64,000 bases of DNA from an uncultured Alphaproteobacteria bacterium (GCA_902560675.1 CACEMP010000001.1:62001-126000); one strand, 5' to 3'; positions 51,904 to 61,265 are shown, counted from the stretch's first letter. The notes: generated by a model not told the origin, from the letters alone. Program-made: numbers and translations.

Positions 51904-52785
51904 ATGAATACAAAAGATAAAAGTTGGAAAATATTATCATTAATACCAATAATTGCTGTTTTAGTAATTCTAACTTTAATTCCACTTGTAAATATTTTTT
52001 ATAATTCTTTTTTTGATATTCGTTGGGATGATGGAAAATATAATTATACATACATCGGTTTGGAAAACTATATCGAACTTCCAAATAATAAATTTTATCT
52101 TCCAGGGCTTATAAATACTATAAAATTATCTATATTTGCTGTATTTTTTCAAATGCTATTTGGTTTTTTAATTGCATTAGGCATAAGTAAAATAAAACGT
52201 GGTAAGGGTCTTTTTATATCTTTATTTTTATTACCAATATTACTGCCTCCAATTGTAATTGGTTCAATTTGGAGATTAATGTATGGATTTGATTTTGGTA
52301 TTTTTAATTACCTACTCTCTTTTTTTGGTGTATTTCCATTAGATTGGTTAGGTAGTTCAAGTTTAGCTTTTACATCGATAGTAATTGTTGACATCTGGCA
52401 TTGGACTCCATTTGTTGTTTTACTTTTACTTGCAGGTTTGGAGTCTTTGCCAACTGATGTATATGAAGCAGCAAGAGTTGATGGTACATCTGGTTGGAAT
52501 GAAATAATCTACATTACTATCCCATTAATGATACCAACAATTATAGTAACAATGGTTTTTAGATTTATATTGTCTTTTAAAGTATTTGATGAAATCTACT
52601 TATTAACTCAAGGTGGGCCAGGTACATCAACCGAAGTAATAAGTTTTTCAATTTATGAAACGTTCTTTGAGTCTGATAATATGGGATTAGGATCAGTAAT
52701 GTCTGTCGTTTCACTATTTGTAGTTTCATTGTTAATAATAATAGTTTTAAATGTAATAAGAAGAGTAAATAAATATGCGAACTAG
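51904..52785 (+). CDS. ABC sugar transporter permease, MalF type
   Basis: A 293-residue inner-membrane permease with six helices. The EAA loop is EAARVDGTSGWNEIIYITIP (about residues 190-209), followed by LMIPTIIVTM, where the ATPase docks. The pattern WHWTPFVVLLLLAGLESLP is usual for sugar MalF/UgpA partners. Translation overlaps the next permease gene by 11 bases. It follows the attenuator at 51860. Confidence 0.92.
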   Translation: MNTKDKSWKILSLIPIIAVLVILTLIPLVNIFYNSFFDIRWDDGKYNYTYIGLENYIELPNNKFYLPGLINTIKLSIFAVFFQMLFGFLIALGISKIKRGKGLFISLFLLPILLPPIVIGSIWRLMYGFDFGIFNYLLSFFGVFPLDWLGSSSLAFTSIVIVDIWHWTPFVVLLLLAGLESLPTDVYEAARVDGTSGWNEIIYITIPLMIPTIIVTMVFRFILSFKVFDEIYLLTQGGPGTSTEVISFSIYETFFESDNMGLGSVMSVVSLFVVSLLIIIVLNVIRRVNKYAN

Positions 52786-53599
52786 TACTGAAAAATTAAT
52801 CAATTATTTTATGCTTTCTTTTTTTGCAATATTAGTTCTAGCTCCTTTTTTATGGATAGCCACAATAGCTTTTAAAACTCAAATAGATATAATGATGATG
52901 AAAATTATATTTAAACCTACTTTATTTAATTTTGATAAATTATTTTTTTCTAAAGAAGCAACTTTTTTTAGAGATATTTTTAATTCCTTATTTGTAGGAA
53001 TTATATCGACATTAATAATATTAGTAATCTGCAGTATGGCATCTTTTACTATGATCAGAACTAAAATATCTAATTGGATTACAGCAGTTCTTTTTCTTTG
53101 GGTGATAGTTTTTCATATGTTGCCTCCGATAACCTTTGTAGGTTCATGGTTTCAAATGGCTAATTCAGTTGGATTATTTAATTCTAGGATTGCTTTAATT
53201 CTTGCTCATGTAACTGTAAATCTTCCTCTAGGTTTATTAATTATTTCTTCGTTTATGAGAGATGTTCCAACAGAAATACAAGAGGCTGCATATATAGATG
53301 GATGTTCTAATAGACAAGTATACTTAAAAGTAATGCTTCCATTATTAGGACCTGGATTGTTTGCTACTGCAGTAATTGTATTTTTATTTAGTTGGAATGA
53401 TTTTATGGTTGCGATGAATTTAACAGCAAAGGCAACTCAAACGGTACCAGTTTCTATAGCAACTTTTTCTCAACAATATGAAGTTAGATACGGAGAAATG
53501 GCTGCAGGTTCTTTAGTATCACTTGTTCCTGCTTTAATCCTTACCTTTTTTGCACAAAAATATATTGTAAAAGGATTAACTGCTGGGGCGGTAAAATAA
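52775..53599 (+). CDS. ABC sugar transporter permease, MalG type
   Basis: A 274-residue permease with six helices and the EAA loop EAAYIDGCSNRQVYLKVMLP, followed by LLGPGLFATAVI and SWNDFMVAM. It forms a heterodimer with the preceding permease. No MalK/UgpC-like ATPase gene follows; a sulfatase comes next instead. The importer must therefore borrow a shared ATPase encoded elsewhere. Confidence 0.92.
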   Translation: MRTSTEKLINYFMLSFFAILVLAPFLWIATIAFKTQIDIMMMKIIFKPTLFNFDKLFFSKEATFFRDIFNSLFVGIISTLIILVICSMASFTMIRTKISNWITAVLFLWVIVFHMLPPITFVGSWFQMANSVGLFNSRIALILAHVTVNLPLGLLIISSFMRDVPTEIQEAAYIDGCSNRQVYLKVMLPLLGPGLFATAVIVFLFSWNDFMVAMNLTAKATQTVPVSIATFSQQYEVRYGEMAAGSLVSLVPALILTFFAQKYIVKGLTAGAVK

Positions 53600-53604
53600 A
53601 TATT

Positions 53605-54954
53605 TTGAAAAATAAACCTAACATAATTGTTTTTTTTACTGACCAACAAAGATGGGATACCTCTGGTTTACATGGAAATCCATTATCTTTGATGGAAAAT
53701 TTTGATCATTATGCGCAAGAAGGAACTCATTTATTTAATTCATTTACATGTCAACCAGTATGCGGACCAGCTAGAGCATCTCTGCAAACTGGTAAATATG
53801 CGACTAAAACAGGAGTGTTTAGAAATCATATCACTTTAAAAAAAAATCAAAAAACTCTCGCTCAATATCTAAATAAGCATGGATATGAAACAGCATATAT
53901 TGGAAAGTGGCACTTAGGATCTTCAGATCCAGTAAAAAAGAATGAGCGAGGTGGATACAGTTATTGGCTTGCATCAAATCTACTAGAGTTCACTTCTGAC
54001 TCATACGATACAATGATATACGATAATAATGATAAAGCAGTTAAACTGCCTGGGTATAGAATTGATGCTATAGTAGATGCAGCAATAAGATATATAAATA
54101 CAAAAAGAAAAAAACCATTTTATCTATTTATTTCACTTATTGAACCACATCATCAAAATCATACAGATGACTATCCTCCTCCTGTTGGATATAGAGAAAA
54201 ATATGCAGGAAGATGGGTTCCACCAGATTTACAAACATTAAAAGGTTCTGCTCATCAACATTTAGCTGGTTACTTCGGTATGACTAAAAGAATTGATGAG
54301 GCATATGGTAGGTTAATAGATAGTTTGTTGAGTTTAAAATTAATGGATAATAGTGTTTTATTCTTTACTTCAGATCATGGAAATAATTTTAAAACTCGTA
54401 ATGATGAATATAAAAGATCTTGTCATGAAAGCTCTATAAGAGTTCCAAGCTCAATCATTGGTAATATTTTTGATCAAGGTGGTAGAATTAAAAATTTAAT
54501 AAGTATTTTAGATATTCATGCAACAATTCTTGATATTGCTGGAGTTAAAAATTTTGATAGTGATGGAAAATCAATAGTACCTCTTGTTATGAAAAAAAAT
54601 ATAAATTGGAAAGATGAAATTTTTATTCAAATTAGTGAAAGTCAAGTTGGAAGATCATTAAGAACAAAAAAATGGAAATATTGTGTGGATAGTCCTAATT
54701 CAGATCCATGGAATGATCAGGGTTCTAAAAATTATGTAGAACAATTTTTATATAATTTAGATGCAGATCCATATGAATTAAATAATTTAATTGGAATAAA
54801 AGAATTTGATACAATTTTAAAAGTTCTTAGAAAAAAATTAATTAATTACATTACAATTCATGAAAAATTTAAACCCTTTATAAAAGAGGCTAAAAAAATT
54901 AACAATCCTGGTCAGCTAGGATTGAAACCTGGATCATTTATGGATGGATACTAA
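53605..54954 (+). CDS. Type I sulfatase
   Basis: A 449-residue sulfatase with the formylglycine motif C53 in VCGPARASLQTGK, metal-site start VFFTDQQRWD (D13, Q14) and FTSDHGNNFKT. The start is TTG, 5 bases after the permease stop, so it belongs to the importer operon and likely desulfates the imported substrate. No signal peptide, so the reaction is cytoplasmic. The last base of its gene overlaps the DUF3147 start by one. Sequence pattern is closer to iduronate/choline-sulfatase-like groups than to the sulfatase at 48810, but I cannot name the substrate. Confidence 0.88.
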   Translation: MKNKPNIIVFFTDQQRWDTSGLHGNPLSLMENFDHYAQEGTHLFNSFTCQPVCGPARASLQTGKYATKTGVFRNHITLKKNQKTLAQYLNKHGYETAYIGKWHLGSSDPVKKNERGGYSYWLASNLLEFTSDSYDTMIYDNNDKAVKLPGYRIDAIVDAAIRYINTKRKKPFYLFISLIEPHHQNHTDDYPPPVGYREKYAGRWVPPDLQTLKGSAHQHLAGYFGMTKRIDEAYGRLIDSLLSLKLMDNSVLFFTSDHGNNFKTRNDEYKRSCHESSIRVPSSIIGNIFDQGGRIKNLISILDIHATILDIAGVKNFDSDGKSIVPLVMKKNINWKDEIFIQISESQVGRSLRTKKWKYCVDSPNSDPWNDQGSKNYVEQFLYNLDADPYELNNLIGIKEFDTILKVLRKKLINYITIHEKFKPFIKEAKKINNPGQLGLKPGSFMDGY

Positions 54955-55301
54955 TGTATATTTTTTTAAAAACATTAATTTCTGCTTTAATAATTGTAAT
55001 TGTATCAGAGGTAGCCAAAAAAAATACATTGAGTGCAGCTTTAATTGTTTCATTACCTTTAACATCATTATTAGCATTTACATGGTTGTACTATGATACT
55101 AAAAATATTCAAAAAGTAATAGATTTATCATTAAGCACTATAGTAATGACAATACCATCAATTACTTTTTTTATTGTTTTACCAATAATGTTAAAATTAA
55201 AACAAAACTTTACTTTTTCATTAATCGTTTCAATGTTAACTACGAGTGCTACTTATTATATTTTTATTATAATTATTAAAAAATATAATTTTAATTTCTA
55301 A
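54954..55301 (+). CDS. DUF3147 family membrane protein
   Basis: A 115-residue protein with four hydrophobic helices. The DUF3147 signature is SEVAKKNTLSAALIVSLPLT, followed by SLLAFTWLYYDT and a later IPSITFFIVLPIML. Function unknown. Its ATG overlaps the sulfatase stop by one base, so it is coupled to it and may be part of the same locus by transcription only. Confidence 0.78.
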   Translation: MYIFLKTLISALIIVIVSEVAKKNTLSAALIVSLPLTSLLAFTWLYYDTKNIQKVIDLSLSTIVMTIPSITFFIVLPIMLKLKQNFTFSLIVSMLTTSATYYIFIIIIKKYNFNF

Positions 55302-55476
55302 TTACATTTTCTTCATTCATTAAAATCGGTCTTCCATCATGAGCAGTATTCAAGGGATAATACTCGCCATTATATTTAACACATAATGTCAAACCTGTTC
55401 TTTTTTCTTTACCAAGGTTAACTTCTAAATCTACGATAACAAATTCAGTATTTTCTAATACTTTTAAAATTTTCAT
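55291..55476 (-). CDS. Small soluble protein of unknown function
   Basis: A 61-residue protein, mostly beta by eye: MKILKVLENTEFVIVDLEVN, then LTLCVKYNGEYYPLNTAHDG and an acidic end. AAGGAT lies at ribosome-binding distance. It overlaps the 3' end of the converging DUF3147 gene by 11 bases. The balanced composition in AT-rich DNA favours a real gene. Confidence 0.55.
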   Translation of the reverse strand: MKILKVLENTEFVIVDLEVNLGKEKRTGLTLCVKYNGEYYPLNTAHDGRPILMNEENVIRN

Positions 55477-55570
55477 AATAATCCTTTCTTAATTAATAAT
55501 AATTAATTATATTTTATAAAATTTAAATCTTATTAATTGAAAAATTAAAAATTAAATATATCTCTTTATT

Positions 55571-55945
55571 ATGAAGTCAAAAGTGTACTTTAATAATTCT
55601 TGCAGTATCTGCAGATTTGAAATTAATCATTATAAAAAAATTACCAGTAATATTGATTGGGTTGACATATCTAGTAATAAAAATACAAAAAAAGATACAA
55701 ATTTAGATGAAAGATTCTTACTAAGAAGATTACATTTATTTAAAAATAATACTTTGTATTCAGGTATTGATGCTTTTATTGAGTTGTGGATTGAAATACC
55801 AAGGTATAAAATTTTAGGAAATTTATTAAAAAAACCAGTTATTTATCAAATATCATGGATTTTTTATGAAATTATAGCAATAATTTTATTTTTTAAGAAC
55901 AAGAATCAATTAAATAAACTAGAAAGATTATATAATGAATCGTAA
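55571..55945 (+). CDS. DCC-family thiol-disulfide oxidoreductase-like protein (DUF393)
   Basis: A 124-residue protein of the DUF393 'DCC' family. The redox-like motif is NNSCSICRFEI (family form DGxCxxCxxE), and the downstream pattern YSGIDAFIELWIEIPRYKIL and a hydrophobic end match. A thioredoxin-like redox role is predicted for the family but not proved. Its 3' end overlaps psiE by 11 bases. Confidence 0.82.
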   Translation: MKSKVYFNNSCSICRFEINHYKKITSNIDWVDISSNKNTKKDTNLDERFLLRRLHLFKNNTLYSGIDAFIELWIEIPRYKILGNLLKKPVIYQISWIFYEIIAIILFFKNKNQLNKLERLYNES

Positions 55946-56321
55946 CTTTGAAATATTAGAAAAGATTGTTCTTTCAATACTTATAGTTTGTACTGTGATT
56001 GCAATAGGTATGGAAATACAAGGAATGATAACAAATCTTGAAGTTACACTCGCAGATATACTTTTACTCTTCATCTACATTGAGGTTATTGGCATGATAA
56101 AAGAGTATTGGGTTTCTAAAGTAATAAGAATGAGTTATCCTATATTCATAGCTATAACAGCCCTTGCTCGTTACATTATCATGGGTCGTCAAAATGTTGA
56201 ACCATCAGCCTACTTATATGAATCAGCTGCAATTCTAATTTTAGCTATTGCGATAGTTGTTCTTAGAGTAAGGCACATGGAAATCATAAATAGAAAATCT
56301 AAAAACAAAATAGACGATTAA
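55935..56321 (+). CDS. psiE: PsiE-family membrane protein
   Basis: A 128-residue four-helix membrane protein of the phosphate-starvation-inducible PsiE family: LEVTLADILLLFIYIEVIGM, then PIFIAITALARYIIMG and LAIAIVVLRVRHME. The E. coli homologue is induced by phosphate limitation, but its action is unknown. Coupled to the DCC gene. No Pho box was recognised upstream of that gene. Confidence 0.83.
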   Translation: MNRNFEILEKIVLSILIVCTVIAIGMEIQGMITNLEVTLADILLLFIYIEVIGMIKEYWVSKVIRMSYPIFIAITALARYIIMGRQNVEPSAYLYESAAILILAIAIVVLRVRHMEIINRKSKNKIDD

Positions 56322-56332
56322 TCTTCAACACA

Positions 56333-57514
56333 ATGTTAACTTCAAGTATCAGCGAGGCTGAAAACAATCTTATTTCGTATTTACCTAAAGCAGGAAGTTA
56401 CTACGAAAAAATGAGAAACTATTCTGTTGATTTTGAATCAAATAAAAATACAACATCTCTTCTATCTCCATATATTAGGTATAGAGCAATTTCAGAAAAA
56501 AATATTCTTAAAAAAGTTTTAGAAATTCATGGATTAAATAAGGCAGAAAAATTTATTCAAGAAATTTTTTGGAGAACCTATTGGAAAGGTTGGTTAGAAT
56601 ACAGGCCAGAAGTATATTTTGATTATATAAATGATAAAAATAGACTTTATAGGGATTTTGAAAACAAAAAATACTATTTAAATGCTGTAAATGGAAATAC
56701 TAACCTGTCATTTTTTAATAAATGGGTAAATGATTTAAAAAATAATGGTTATCTTCACAATCATATAAGAATGTGGTTTGCTTCAATTTGGATATTTACA
56801 TTAAAATTACCTTGGCAATTAGGTGCAGATTTTTTTATGCAAAATCTTCTTGATGGAGATCCTGCATCTAATACTTTAAGTTGGCGATGGTCAGCAGGTA
56901 TACAAACAAAAGGCAAAAACTACATTGCAAGAAAAGCAAACATAGAGAAATACAGTAATATAAAATTTAAACCAAATGAATATTTACAAGAAAATGCAGA
57001 GTCACTTATTGAGAATAAAGATTATCCAATAAGTAATTTAAGAATTAATAATATCTCTAATATTTCAGATATTTCAAATATAATTATACCAACTGATGAA
57101 ATAAATATTTTAAAAGATCTTAATATAAAGAAATGTAATGCATTTAGTGGCTTACCAAAAGAAGATTATGACGACCATGATTTTAATTATAATATTCTAT
57201 TTCATATTAAAAACTTAGTATTATCTTGTTATAAAGATGATAATTTTTACAAAGATATTGAAATTGAAACTAGTTTTGAAAACTATTATAGAGATTTAGA
57301 TAAGTGGATAATTAAAAATAAGATTAAAGTTATTCATCTTCCATATGTAACTCAAGGTAATTGGAAAAAAATTTATAAAAAAATAATTAAAAAATACCCT
57401 AATATAAATTTTATTAAATTTAATAGGGATTATGACATTAATAGTTGGATTTATTCAAAAAAAGGTTATTTCAAGTTTAAGCAAAATATTCCTGAAATCT
57501 TAAAAAATTTGTAA
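56333..57514 (+). CDS. Photolyase/cryptochrome-like flavoprotein without N-terminal antenna domain
   Basis: A 393-residue protein that begins directly in the FAD-binding helical domain. Evidence is SPYIRYRAISEKNILKKVLE, EIFWRTYWKGWLEYRP, NGYLHNHIRMWFASIW and GDPASNTLSWRWSAG (about residues 170-190). The FAD domain ends near 230; about 160 further residues form an extra C-terminal region with HLPYVTQGNWKKI. The usual N-terminal Rossmann antenna domain is missing. A related alphaproteobacterial family of about 400 residues exists, called FAD-binding domain protein. DNA repair or blue-light sensing are both possible. Confidence 0.8.
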   Translation: MLTSSISEAENNLISYLPKAGSYYEKMRNYSVDFESNKNTTSLLSPYIRYRAISEKNILKKVLEIHGLNKAEKFIQEIFWRTYWKGWLEYRPEVYFDYINDKNRLYRDFENKKYYLNAVNGNTNLSFFNKWVNDLKNNGYLHNHIRMWFASIWIFTLKLPWQLGADFFMQNLLDGDPASNTLSWRWSAGIQTKGKNYIARKANIEKYSNIKFKPNEYLQENAESLIENKDYPISNLRINNISNISDISNIIIPTDEINILKDLNIKKCNAFSGLPKEDYDDHDFNYNILFHIKNLVLSCYKDDNFYKDIEIETSFENYYRDLDKWIIKNKIKVIHLPYVTQGNWKKIYKKIIKKYPNINFIKFNRDYDINSWIYSKKGYFKFKQNIPEILKNL

Positions 57515-57520
57515 TTAAAA

Positions 57521-58450
57521 ATGAAAAATATTTTAGAAATAAATAATGTTAATAAAATTTATAGAAATTCCTTAAAAGCGTTAGATAATATTAAATTGAA
57601 TATTAGGGAAGGAGAAATTTTTTCATTACTAGGTCCAAATGGAGCAGGTAAATCAACTTTAATAAATTCAATCTGTGGAATTGTAAATTTTAACTCAGGA
57701 ACAATTAAAATAAATGGATATGATAATATTAAAGAGTACAGAAAAGCGAGGCAAATGACTGGGATTGTTCCTCAAGAATTATATTTGGAGTCATTTGAGA
57801 CAGTGTGGAAAAATGTTAATTACTCAAGAGGTCTTTTTGGAAAACCACAAAACCATAAGTATGTTGAAAGTCTATTAAAATTATTATCTTTATGGGATAA
57901 GAAAGATAGTAAAATTAAAGAACTCTCCGGTGGTATGAAAAGAAGAGTTCTTATTGCAAAAGCATTATCACATCAACCAAAATTACTTTTTTTAGATGAA
58001 CCAACAGCAAGTATAGATGTTGAACTCAGAAAGGAGACATGGGACATTGTAAGAAAATTAAATAAAAATGGAACTACCATAGTTTTAACGACTCATTATA
58101 TTGAGGAGGCTGAAGAATTAAGTACGAGAGTAGCAATTATTAATGATGGTAAAATAATTCTTGTTGATGAAACAGATAAATTAATTAAAAAATTAGGTGA
58201 AAAATCAATTAAAATTCAATTAAAAAATGAAATAATTAATTTAAATGAAAATATTAAGAATAAATACAATCTCAAAATAAATAAAAATATTTTAACATTT
58301 AAATATAATATTAAAGAAGATAGCATTAATTTAACTGAAATGTTAAACGATATAGAAAATGATGGATATCAAATCAAAGATTTTATTACTGAACAAAGTT
58401 CTTTAGAGGAAATTTTTATAAAATTAATTAAAGAAAATAAAAAATCATGA
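57521..58450 (+). CDS. ABC-2 type exporter ATPase
   Basis: A 309-residue ATPase with Walker A GPNGAGKST, the signature LSGGMKRR, Walker B LLFLDEPTAS and the switch histidine in LTTHYIEEAEEL. The sequence resembles YadG/CcmA-type exporters and has a C-terminal extension (220-309). It pairs with the permease gene overlapping its stop by 4 bases. The substrate is unknown. Confidence 0.92.
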   Translation: MKNILEINNVNKIYRNSLKALDNIKLNIREGEIFSLLGPNGAGKSTLINSICGIVNFNSGTIKINGYDNIKEYRKARQMTGIVPQELYLESFETVWKNVNYSRGLFGKPQNHKYVESLLKLLSLWDKKDSKIKELSGGMKRRVLIAKALSHQPKLLFLDEPTASIDVELRKETWDIVRKLNKNGTTIVLTTHYIEEAEELSTRVAIINDGKIILVDETDKLIKKLGEKSIKIQLKNEIINLNENIKNKYNLKINKNILTFKYNIKEDSINLTEMLNDIENDGYQIKDFITEQSSLEEIFIKLIKENKKS

Positions 58451-59208
58451 ACTATTTTGGTGTTAAAGCAATACTAATTCATGAATTAGATCGTTTTAAA
58501 AGAACTCTTTTACAAAGTTTAGCATCGCCAATAATTACAACATCTTTGTATTTTATAGTATTTGGAACAGCAATAGGTTCTAGAATTAAAGAAATTGATG
58601 GCATTAACTATGGATCATATATTGTCCCAGGTATGATAATGTTAACAATTTTGACTCAGGCATTATCTAATGCATCTTTTGCAATTTACTTTCAAAAATT
58701 TACCTCAACAATTTATGAAATTCATGCCGCCCCACTATCCTCATTTGAAATTATATTAGGTTTTGTAGGTGCGGCTGCTATAAAATCCGTAATTATTGGT
58801 TTAATAATTATAATTACTGCAGGTTTTTTTGTTGATATTGAAATTCAACATCCAATTTTAATGATTTTCTTTTTAATTTTAACATCAATTACATTTTCTC
58901 TTTTTGGTTTTATTGTTGGTCTCTATGCTGATGGTTTTGAAGGTCTACAAATAATTCCAATCTTGGTAATCACTCCACTTACTTTCCTTGGCGGATCCTT
59001 CTATTCAATAACAATGCTTCCAGAATTCTGGCAAAATATTTCTCTGCTTAATCCGGTTTTGTATTTGATTAGCGGATTTAGATATAGTTTTTATGAAGTA
59101 TCTGACGTTTCTCTTCTTACAAGCATTATAACAATTTTTACAATCTTAATAAGCTGTATACTTTTTATTTCATATACATTTATTAAAGGTTACAAAATTA
59201 AAAATTAG
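58447..59208 (+). CDS. ABC-2 type exporter permease
   Basis: A 253-residue six-helix ABC-2 permease. Family parts are the start ILIHELDRFKRTLLQSLASP, YIVPGMIMLTILTQALSNAS, the extracellular LTFLGGSFYSITMLPEFWQN and LNPVLYLISGFRYSFYE. It is coupled to the ATPase and its TAG abuts the ATG of the PhyH gene. A YadH-like export role is expected; cargo unknown. Confidence 0.9.
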   Translation: MNYFGVKAILIHELDRFKRTLLQSLASPIITTSLYFIVFGTAIGSRIKEIDGINYGSYIVPGMIMLTILTQALSNASFAIYFQKFTSTIYEIHAAPLSSFEIILGFVGAAAIKSVIIGLIIIITAGFFVDIEIQHPILMIFFLILTSITFSLFGFIVGLYADGFEGLQIIPILVITPLTFLGGSFYSITMLPEFWQNISLLNPVLYLISGFRYSFYEVSDVSLLTSIITIFTILISCILFISYTFIKGYKIKN

Positions 59209-60003
59209 ATGATTGATAACAAGATAAGTAATGAATTTCTTGAAAACGGAGTTGTTCTGTTAAAACAAATCATTGAGTCAAGTTGGATTTTAGAACTTGA
59301 AAAAGGATTAGAATATAATTTTAAAAAACCAAGTAAATATAAGTGTGTTTATGAAGAGCATAATGGTAAGGAAGTATTTTATGATGATTATTGTAATTGG
59401 AATAGAATAAATGAATATAAAACTTTTATTTTTAATTCAAATATATCTAAAATTGCAGCTTCGCTGATGAAATCTAAAAAAGTTAATTTATTTCACGAAC
59501 ATGTTTTAGTAAAAGAAAAAGGATCAAAAAAGAGAACACCTTGGCATCAAGATCAGGGATATTATTGTGTTAATGGGAAAGATAATGTCAGTATTTGGAT
59601 ACCATTAGATAAAGTAGATAAAAATTCATCTATGGAGTTTATAAAGGGATCTCATAAATGGAATAAAATATTTCTTCCAACAAAATTTAAAGGTTATGAT
59701 TATGAACATAAGGATAAAGAGTTTGAAAAAATTCCCGATATTGAGAATAATAGAGATAAATACGAAATTATTTCTTATGAATGTGATATCGGTGATGCTA
59801 TTGCTTTTAATTTTGGCACAATCCACTCAGCTTATGGAAATAATTCTGAAAATAGAAGAAGAGCATTTTCATTAAGATTAACCGGTGATGATGCTAGATA
59901 TATAAAAAGGCAAGGAGAGATGTCCCCACCATTCCCTGAAGTTAGATTAAAAAATAACGAAGTTCTTGATTGTGATACTTTTCCAGTATTAATTTCTTCT
60001 TAA
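59209..60003 (+). CDS. Phytanoyl-CoA dioxygenase-family (PhyH) oxygenase
   Basis: A 264-residue Fe(II)/2-oxoglutarate oxygenase. H and D of PWHQDQGYY and the later HSAYGNNSENRRRAFSLRL supply the two histidines, the aspartate and the 2-oxoglutarate arginine. EFIKGSHKW is the usual substrate-side segment. The ATG directly follows the exporter stop, so it may modify the exported compound. It differs clearly from the PhyH protein at 41689. The 3' end overlaps the converging carrier gene by 15 bases. Confidence 0.87.
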   Translation: MIDNKISNEFLENGVVLLKQIIESSWILELEKGLEYNFKKPSKYKCVYEEHNGKEVFYDDYCNWNRINEYKTFIFNSNISKIAASLMKSKKVNLFHEHVLVKEKGSKKRTPWHQDQGYYCVNGKDNVSIWIPLDKVDKNSSMEFIKGSHKWNKIFLPTKFKGYDYEHKDKEFEKIPDIENNRDKYEIISYECDIGDAIAFNFGTIHSAYGNNSENRRRAFSLRLTGDDARYIKRQGEMSPPFPEVRLKNNEVLDCDTFPVLISS

Positions 60004-60825
60004 GAAATAAATAAGTGGTAGAGCTGTTGCATACATAATTAAACTATAAATTGCTGCGGGTATTAAATAGACTGTACTTGCAAAAAAAGTGTTTGCTACA
60101 ACAATAGCTAATGTTCCATTTTGAAGACCAACTTCCATTAACCAACATCTGAAAGTTTCCTTTTTTGCTCTAAAATATTTAGATAAAAAGTATACAACTA
60201 TCATCATTACAATATTAAGAACAAGCATTACTAAACCAGCTTGAGCAAAATAACTAATAACATTTTCTCTCTGAGATAAAATTGCACCAAGTAATACTAA
60301 TACAAATAAAATAATTGAGATATTTTTAGCTATTTTTTCAAAAGACGATAACAAACTACTTAAAAGAACACCTAAAATAACTGGAACTGTTACAATTAAA
60401 AACATTTGAATTGCTACGCTAAACAAAGATTGACCTTCGCTTAAGCTTCCATAGCCTAATATCGACAATGAAATTATTAAAATTAATGGTACTGTTATTA
60501 CACAAAGGATACTATTAATAGCCGTTAGTGAAATAGAAAGTGCTATATTACCTTTAGCATATGAAGTTAGAACATTGCTAGTCACACCTCCAGGTGCTGC
60601 CGCTAATATCATACAACCTACTGCCAATTCAGGAGTAAGGGGCCAAAATAAAACAATAATAATTGCAACAATAGGTAAAACTATTATTTGAAAAAATAGA
60701 CCTATTAAAAAGTCTCTGGGTTTAAAAAAAACTCTTGTAAAATCATTTATAGAAAGTCCTAAACCAAGAGAAAACATTATAAAAGCTAATGACAGTGGTA
60801 AGATTACATCAGTTACAATACCCAT
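59989..60825 (-). CDS. Bile acid:sodium symporter family (BASS) transporter
   Basis: A 278-residue carrier with nine or ten helices of the SBF/BASS family. Landmarks are IMFSLGLGLSINDFTRVF, CMILAAAPGGVTSNVLTSYA, LSISLTAINSILCVITVP and the second-half CWLMEVGLQNGTLAIVVAN. The GGVTSN and ExGxQN sites are the sodium-binding motifs of the fold. In marine bacteria such carriers take up organic acids; the substrate here is unknown. Confidence 0.88.
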   Translation of the reverse strand: MGIVTDVILPLSLAFIMFSLGLGLSINDFTRVFFKPRDFLIGLFFQIIVLPIVAIIIVLFWPLTPELAVGCMILAAAPGGVTSNVLTSYAKGNIALSISLTAINSILCVITVPLILIISLSILGYGSLSEGQSLFSVAIQMFLIVTVPVILGVLLSSLLSSFEKIAKNISIILFVLVLLGAILSQRENVISYFAQAGLVMLVLNIVMMIVVYFLSKYFRAKKETFRCWLMEVGLQNGTLAIVVANTFFASTVYLIPAAIYSLIMYATALPLIYFLRRN

Positions 60826-60857
60826 TCCGATATTTTATCATTTTTATAAAAAAAAAA

Positions 60858-61265
60858 TCAATTAGTTTCTTGAATTAATATATGATTTAAAATTTCAAGC
60901 ATTTCATTAGGCATTTTGAATATTTTTCCATATTTATCTACTGAAACTATTGTAACTTTCGAATCTAATAAAAGAATATTTTCTCTAAAAATAGTTTGAC
61001 TAAATTCAATTTTGGCTTTTGAAATATATAAAATTTTAGTTTTAACTTCTAATGTATCTTCAAAGTATGCAGGTTTTAAGTATTCAATATTGCAAGATTT
61101 AACAACAAAATAAAAATTATATTTGTTAAACAAATTTTTGTGATTAAAACCAAGTTTATATAAAAAATCACTTCTCCCTCTTTCTAAGTATTTCAAATAA
61201 TTTGCATAATAAACTCTAGTAGAGGCATCAGTATCTTCATAATATACTTTAATTTTAGTATTCAT
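60858..61265 (-). CDS. YbgC-like acyl-CoA thioesterase
   Basis: A 135-residue hot-dog-fold thioesterase. The catalytic-site motif is YYEDTDASTRVYYANYLKYL, followed by ERGRSDFL, where the Asp of DTDA is catalytic in YbgC/FadM-type enzymes. The usual 4-hydroxybenzoyl-CoA pattern gives DTDASGVVYY; here the Gly-Val is Thr-Arg. It hydrolyses acyl-CoA; the chain is not known. The tol-pal genes that often accompany ybgC are not here. Confidence 0.85.
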   Translation of the reverse strand: MNTKIKVYYEDTDASTRVYYANYLKYLERGRSDFLYKLGFNHKNLFNKYNFYFVVKSCNIEYLKPAYFEDTLEVKTKILYISKAKIEFSQTIFRENILLLDSKVTIVSVDKYGKIFKMPNEMLEILNHILIQETN

